Under the pieces are notes generated by a model that was not told the origin of the DNA, did not search any database, and saw only the letters and a list, made by a program, of their open reading frames with translations. Positions 5,452 through 6,088 of a stretch of 6,088 nt of DNA are shown in pieces. Position numbers and translations under genes: made by a program. Numbering within the stretch: the first letter of the stretch is position 1; each line of letters begins with the position of its first letter. Origin of the DNA: CBFCZU01 sp965602635 (lineage in GTDB: Bacteria > Planctomycetota > Phycisphaerae > SM23-33); the NCBI GenBank assembly GCA_965602635.1, contig CBFCZU010000254.1, forward strand, positions 1 through 6,088, in the 5' to 3' direction.

Positions 5452-6072
5452 CTATCCGCGCGGGCGGCCCAGCAGGGCGATTACCTCGCTGGCCAGCTCG
5501 GTCTTGGGGCGGGCGGCCCAGGGCAGGACGACGCCGTCGCGCGACAGGATGCAGGCTTCGCTGGCGTCGCCGGCCATGGCGGCGGGGGGGTTGAGCACGA
5601 CGTAGTCGCAGTTCTTGGCCTCCAGCTCGCGGCGGGCCTTCTGCTCGTCGCGCCCGGTCTCGACGGCGAAGGCGACGAGGACCTGGTCGTCACGCCTCCG
5701 GGCGCCGACGGAGGCGAGGATGTCCCGGCTGGGGGTGAGGGTAACTTGCACCGGCCCGCCGGAGCGGGGGATTTTGCCGGGCCGCGCCGCCACGGTGAAG
5801 TCGCCCACGCCCGCGGCCATGATAAGCGCGTCGCAGGCGTCGAAGCGCTCCTCGACGGCATCGGCCAGCTCGGCGATGGTGACGAAGCCCGCGACCTGGC
5901 AGCCGTCGGGGGCGGGCAGGGCGACCGGGCCGGTCAGCAGCGTCACCTCGTGTCCGGCGGCGACGGCACCGGCCGCACATGCGTAGCCCATCTTCCCGCT
6001 CGAGGCGTTGGTGATGAACCGCACGTCGTCGATGTATTCCCGCGTCGGACCGGCTGTGATCAGAACTCGCAT
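5452..6072 (-). CDS. coaB: phosphopantothenate-cysteine ligase (CoaB), apparently free-standing
   Basis: CoaB joins 4'-phosphopantothenate and cysteine using CTP or ATP, the second step of coenzyme A synthesis; it is cytosolic. The 206 residues open exactly at the usual start of the domain: ITAGPTREYID (5-15), then RFITNASSGKMGYA (18-31), in which N22 matches the conserved catalytic Asn of E. coli CoaB. VTLLTGP (43-49), a modified MAAGVGDF (85-92), KIPRSGG (100-106), TPSRDIL (113-119) and AFAVETG (134-140) follow. Most bacterial CoaB is fused behind CoaC, the decarboxylase. Here ATG 6072 fits a separate protein, but the frame stays open for the last 16 bp of the window, so a fusion is not strictly excluded. 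Two normally conserved stretches differ from E. coli: AAVADYR reads AAGVGDF, and KIKK reads KIPR, which is closer to the eukaryotic KIQSSGG form. Fold and role are secure; nucleotide preference is open. Confidence 0.9.
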   Translation of the reverse strand: MRVLITAGPTREYIDDVRFITNASSGKMGYACAAGAVAAGHEVTLLTGPVALPAPDGCQVAGFVTIAELADAVEERFDACDALIMAAGVGDFTVAARPGKIPRSGGPVQVTLTPSRDILASVGARRRDDQVLVAFAVETGRDEQKARRELEAKNCDYVVLNPPAAMAGDASEACILSRDGVVLPWAARPKTELASEVIALLGRPRG

Positions 6073-6078
6073 GGGATC

Positions 6079-6084
6079 AGGATA
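6079..6084 (-). promoter_or_regulatory. putative -10 box of coaB, leaderless
   Basis: On the - strand TATCCT (4 of 6 to the -10 consensus) ends 6 nt before the coaB ATG, with no Shine-Dalgarno sequence. Initiation at the normal distance would fall on the A of the ATG. The -35 would lie outside the window, so this cannot be tested here. Confidence 0.3.
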
Positions 6085-6088
6085 ACGC

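Noticed and set aside
1..6088. CRISPR array, insertion sequence with transposase, rRNA, defence or toxin genes
   Set aside because: There are no regularly spaced direct repeats, no transposase-like frame, and no rRNA- or toxin-like sequence that I could see on either strand.

Overview
The window is about two-thirds G+C by eye and carries six protein genes plus one unusually structured intergenic region. The organism looks like a bacterium of the Planctomycetota (perhaps Phycisphaerae-like). The grounds are the high GC, a bacterial MiaB, a paired inositol-phosphate synthase and CDP-alcohol phosphatidyltransferase, a free-standing CoaB, and a poorly characterised secreted protein next to a β-propeller protein. 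This placement is an inference from gene content, not a demonstrated assignment.

Layout. (1) Positions 1-1365, + strand: the C-terminal 167 codons of a myo-inositol-1-phosphate synthase, followed after 61 bp by a CDP-alcohol phosphatidyltransferase with a complete catalytic motif. Together they suggest inositol phosphate production from glucose 6-phosphate and its transfer onto a CDP-activated lipid, giving an inositol phospholipid. (2) Positions 1366-1752: 387 bp with no convincing gene, between the convergent 3' ends of the transferase and miaB. It is packed with inverted repeats: three perfect 12-13 bp stems, a 10-bp GC stem, and a 71-nt segment that folds as a closed four-way cloverleaf with 2-nt linkers, although it is not a tRNA. 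A reasonable -10/-35 pair lies upstream on the + strand. This is the most likely undescribed element here: a candidate structured RNA, or else a palindromic mobile or termination element. (3) Positions 1753-3108, - strand: miaB, complete. (4) Positions 3109-3242: a divergent promoter region. (5) Positions 3243-5442, + strand: a two-gene unit with a 28-bp gap. The first gene encodes a secreted protein of unknown function; the second encodes a β-propeller protein with FG-GAP-like calcium loops and PQQ-like blades, best started at a GTG with a strong ribosome binding site. (6) Positions 5452-6072, - strand: a phosphopantothenate-cysteine ligase (CoaB) of coenzyme A synthesis, apparently not fused to CoaC, with a divergent active-site signature. 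It converges on the propeller gene with only 9 bp between stops.

Two genes (the phosphatidyltransferase and coaB) have -10-like hexamers 6-8 bp before their ATG and no Shine-Dalgarno sequence, which suggests leaderless transcripts. Three others (miaB, the secreted protein and the propeller protein) have visible ribosome binding sites.
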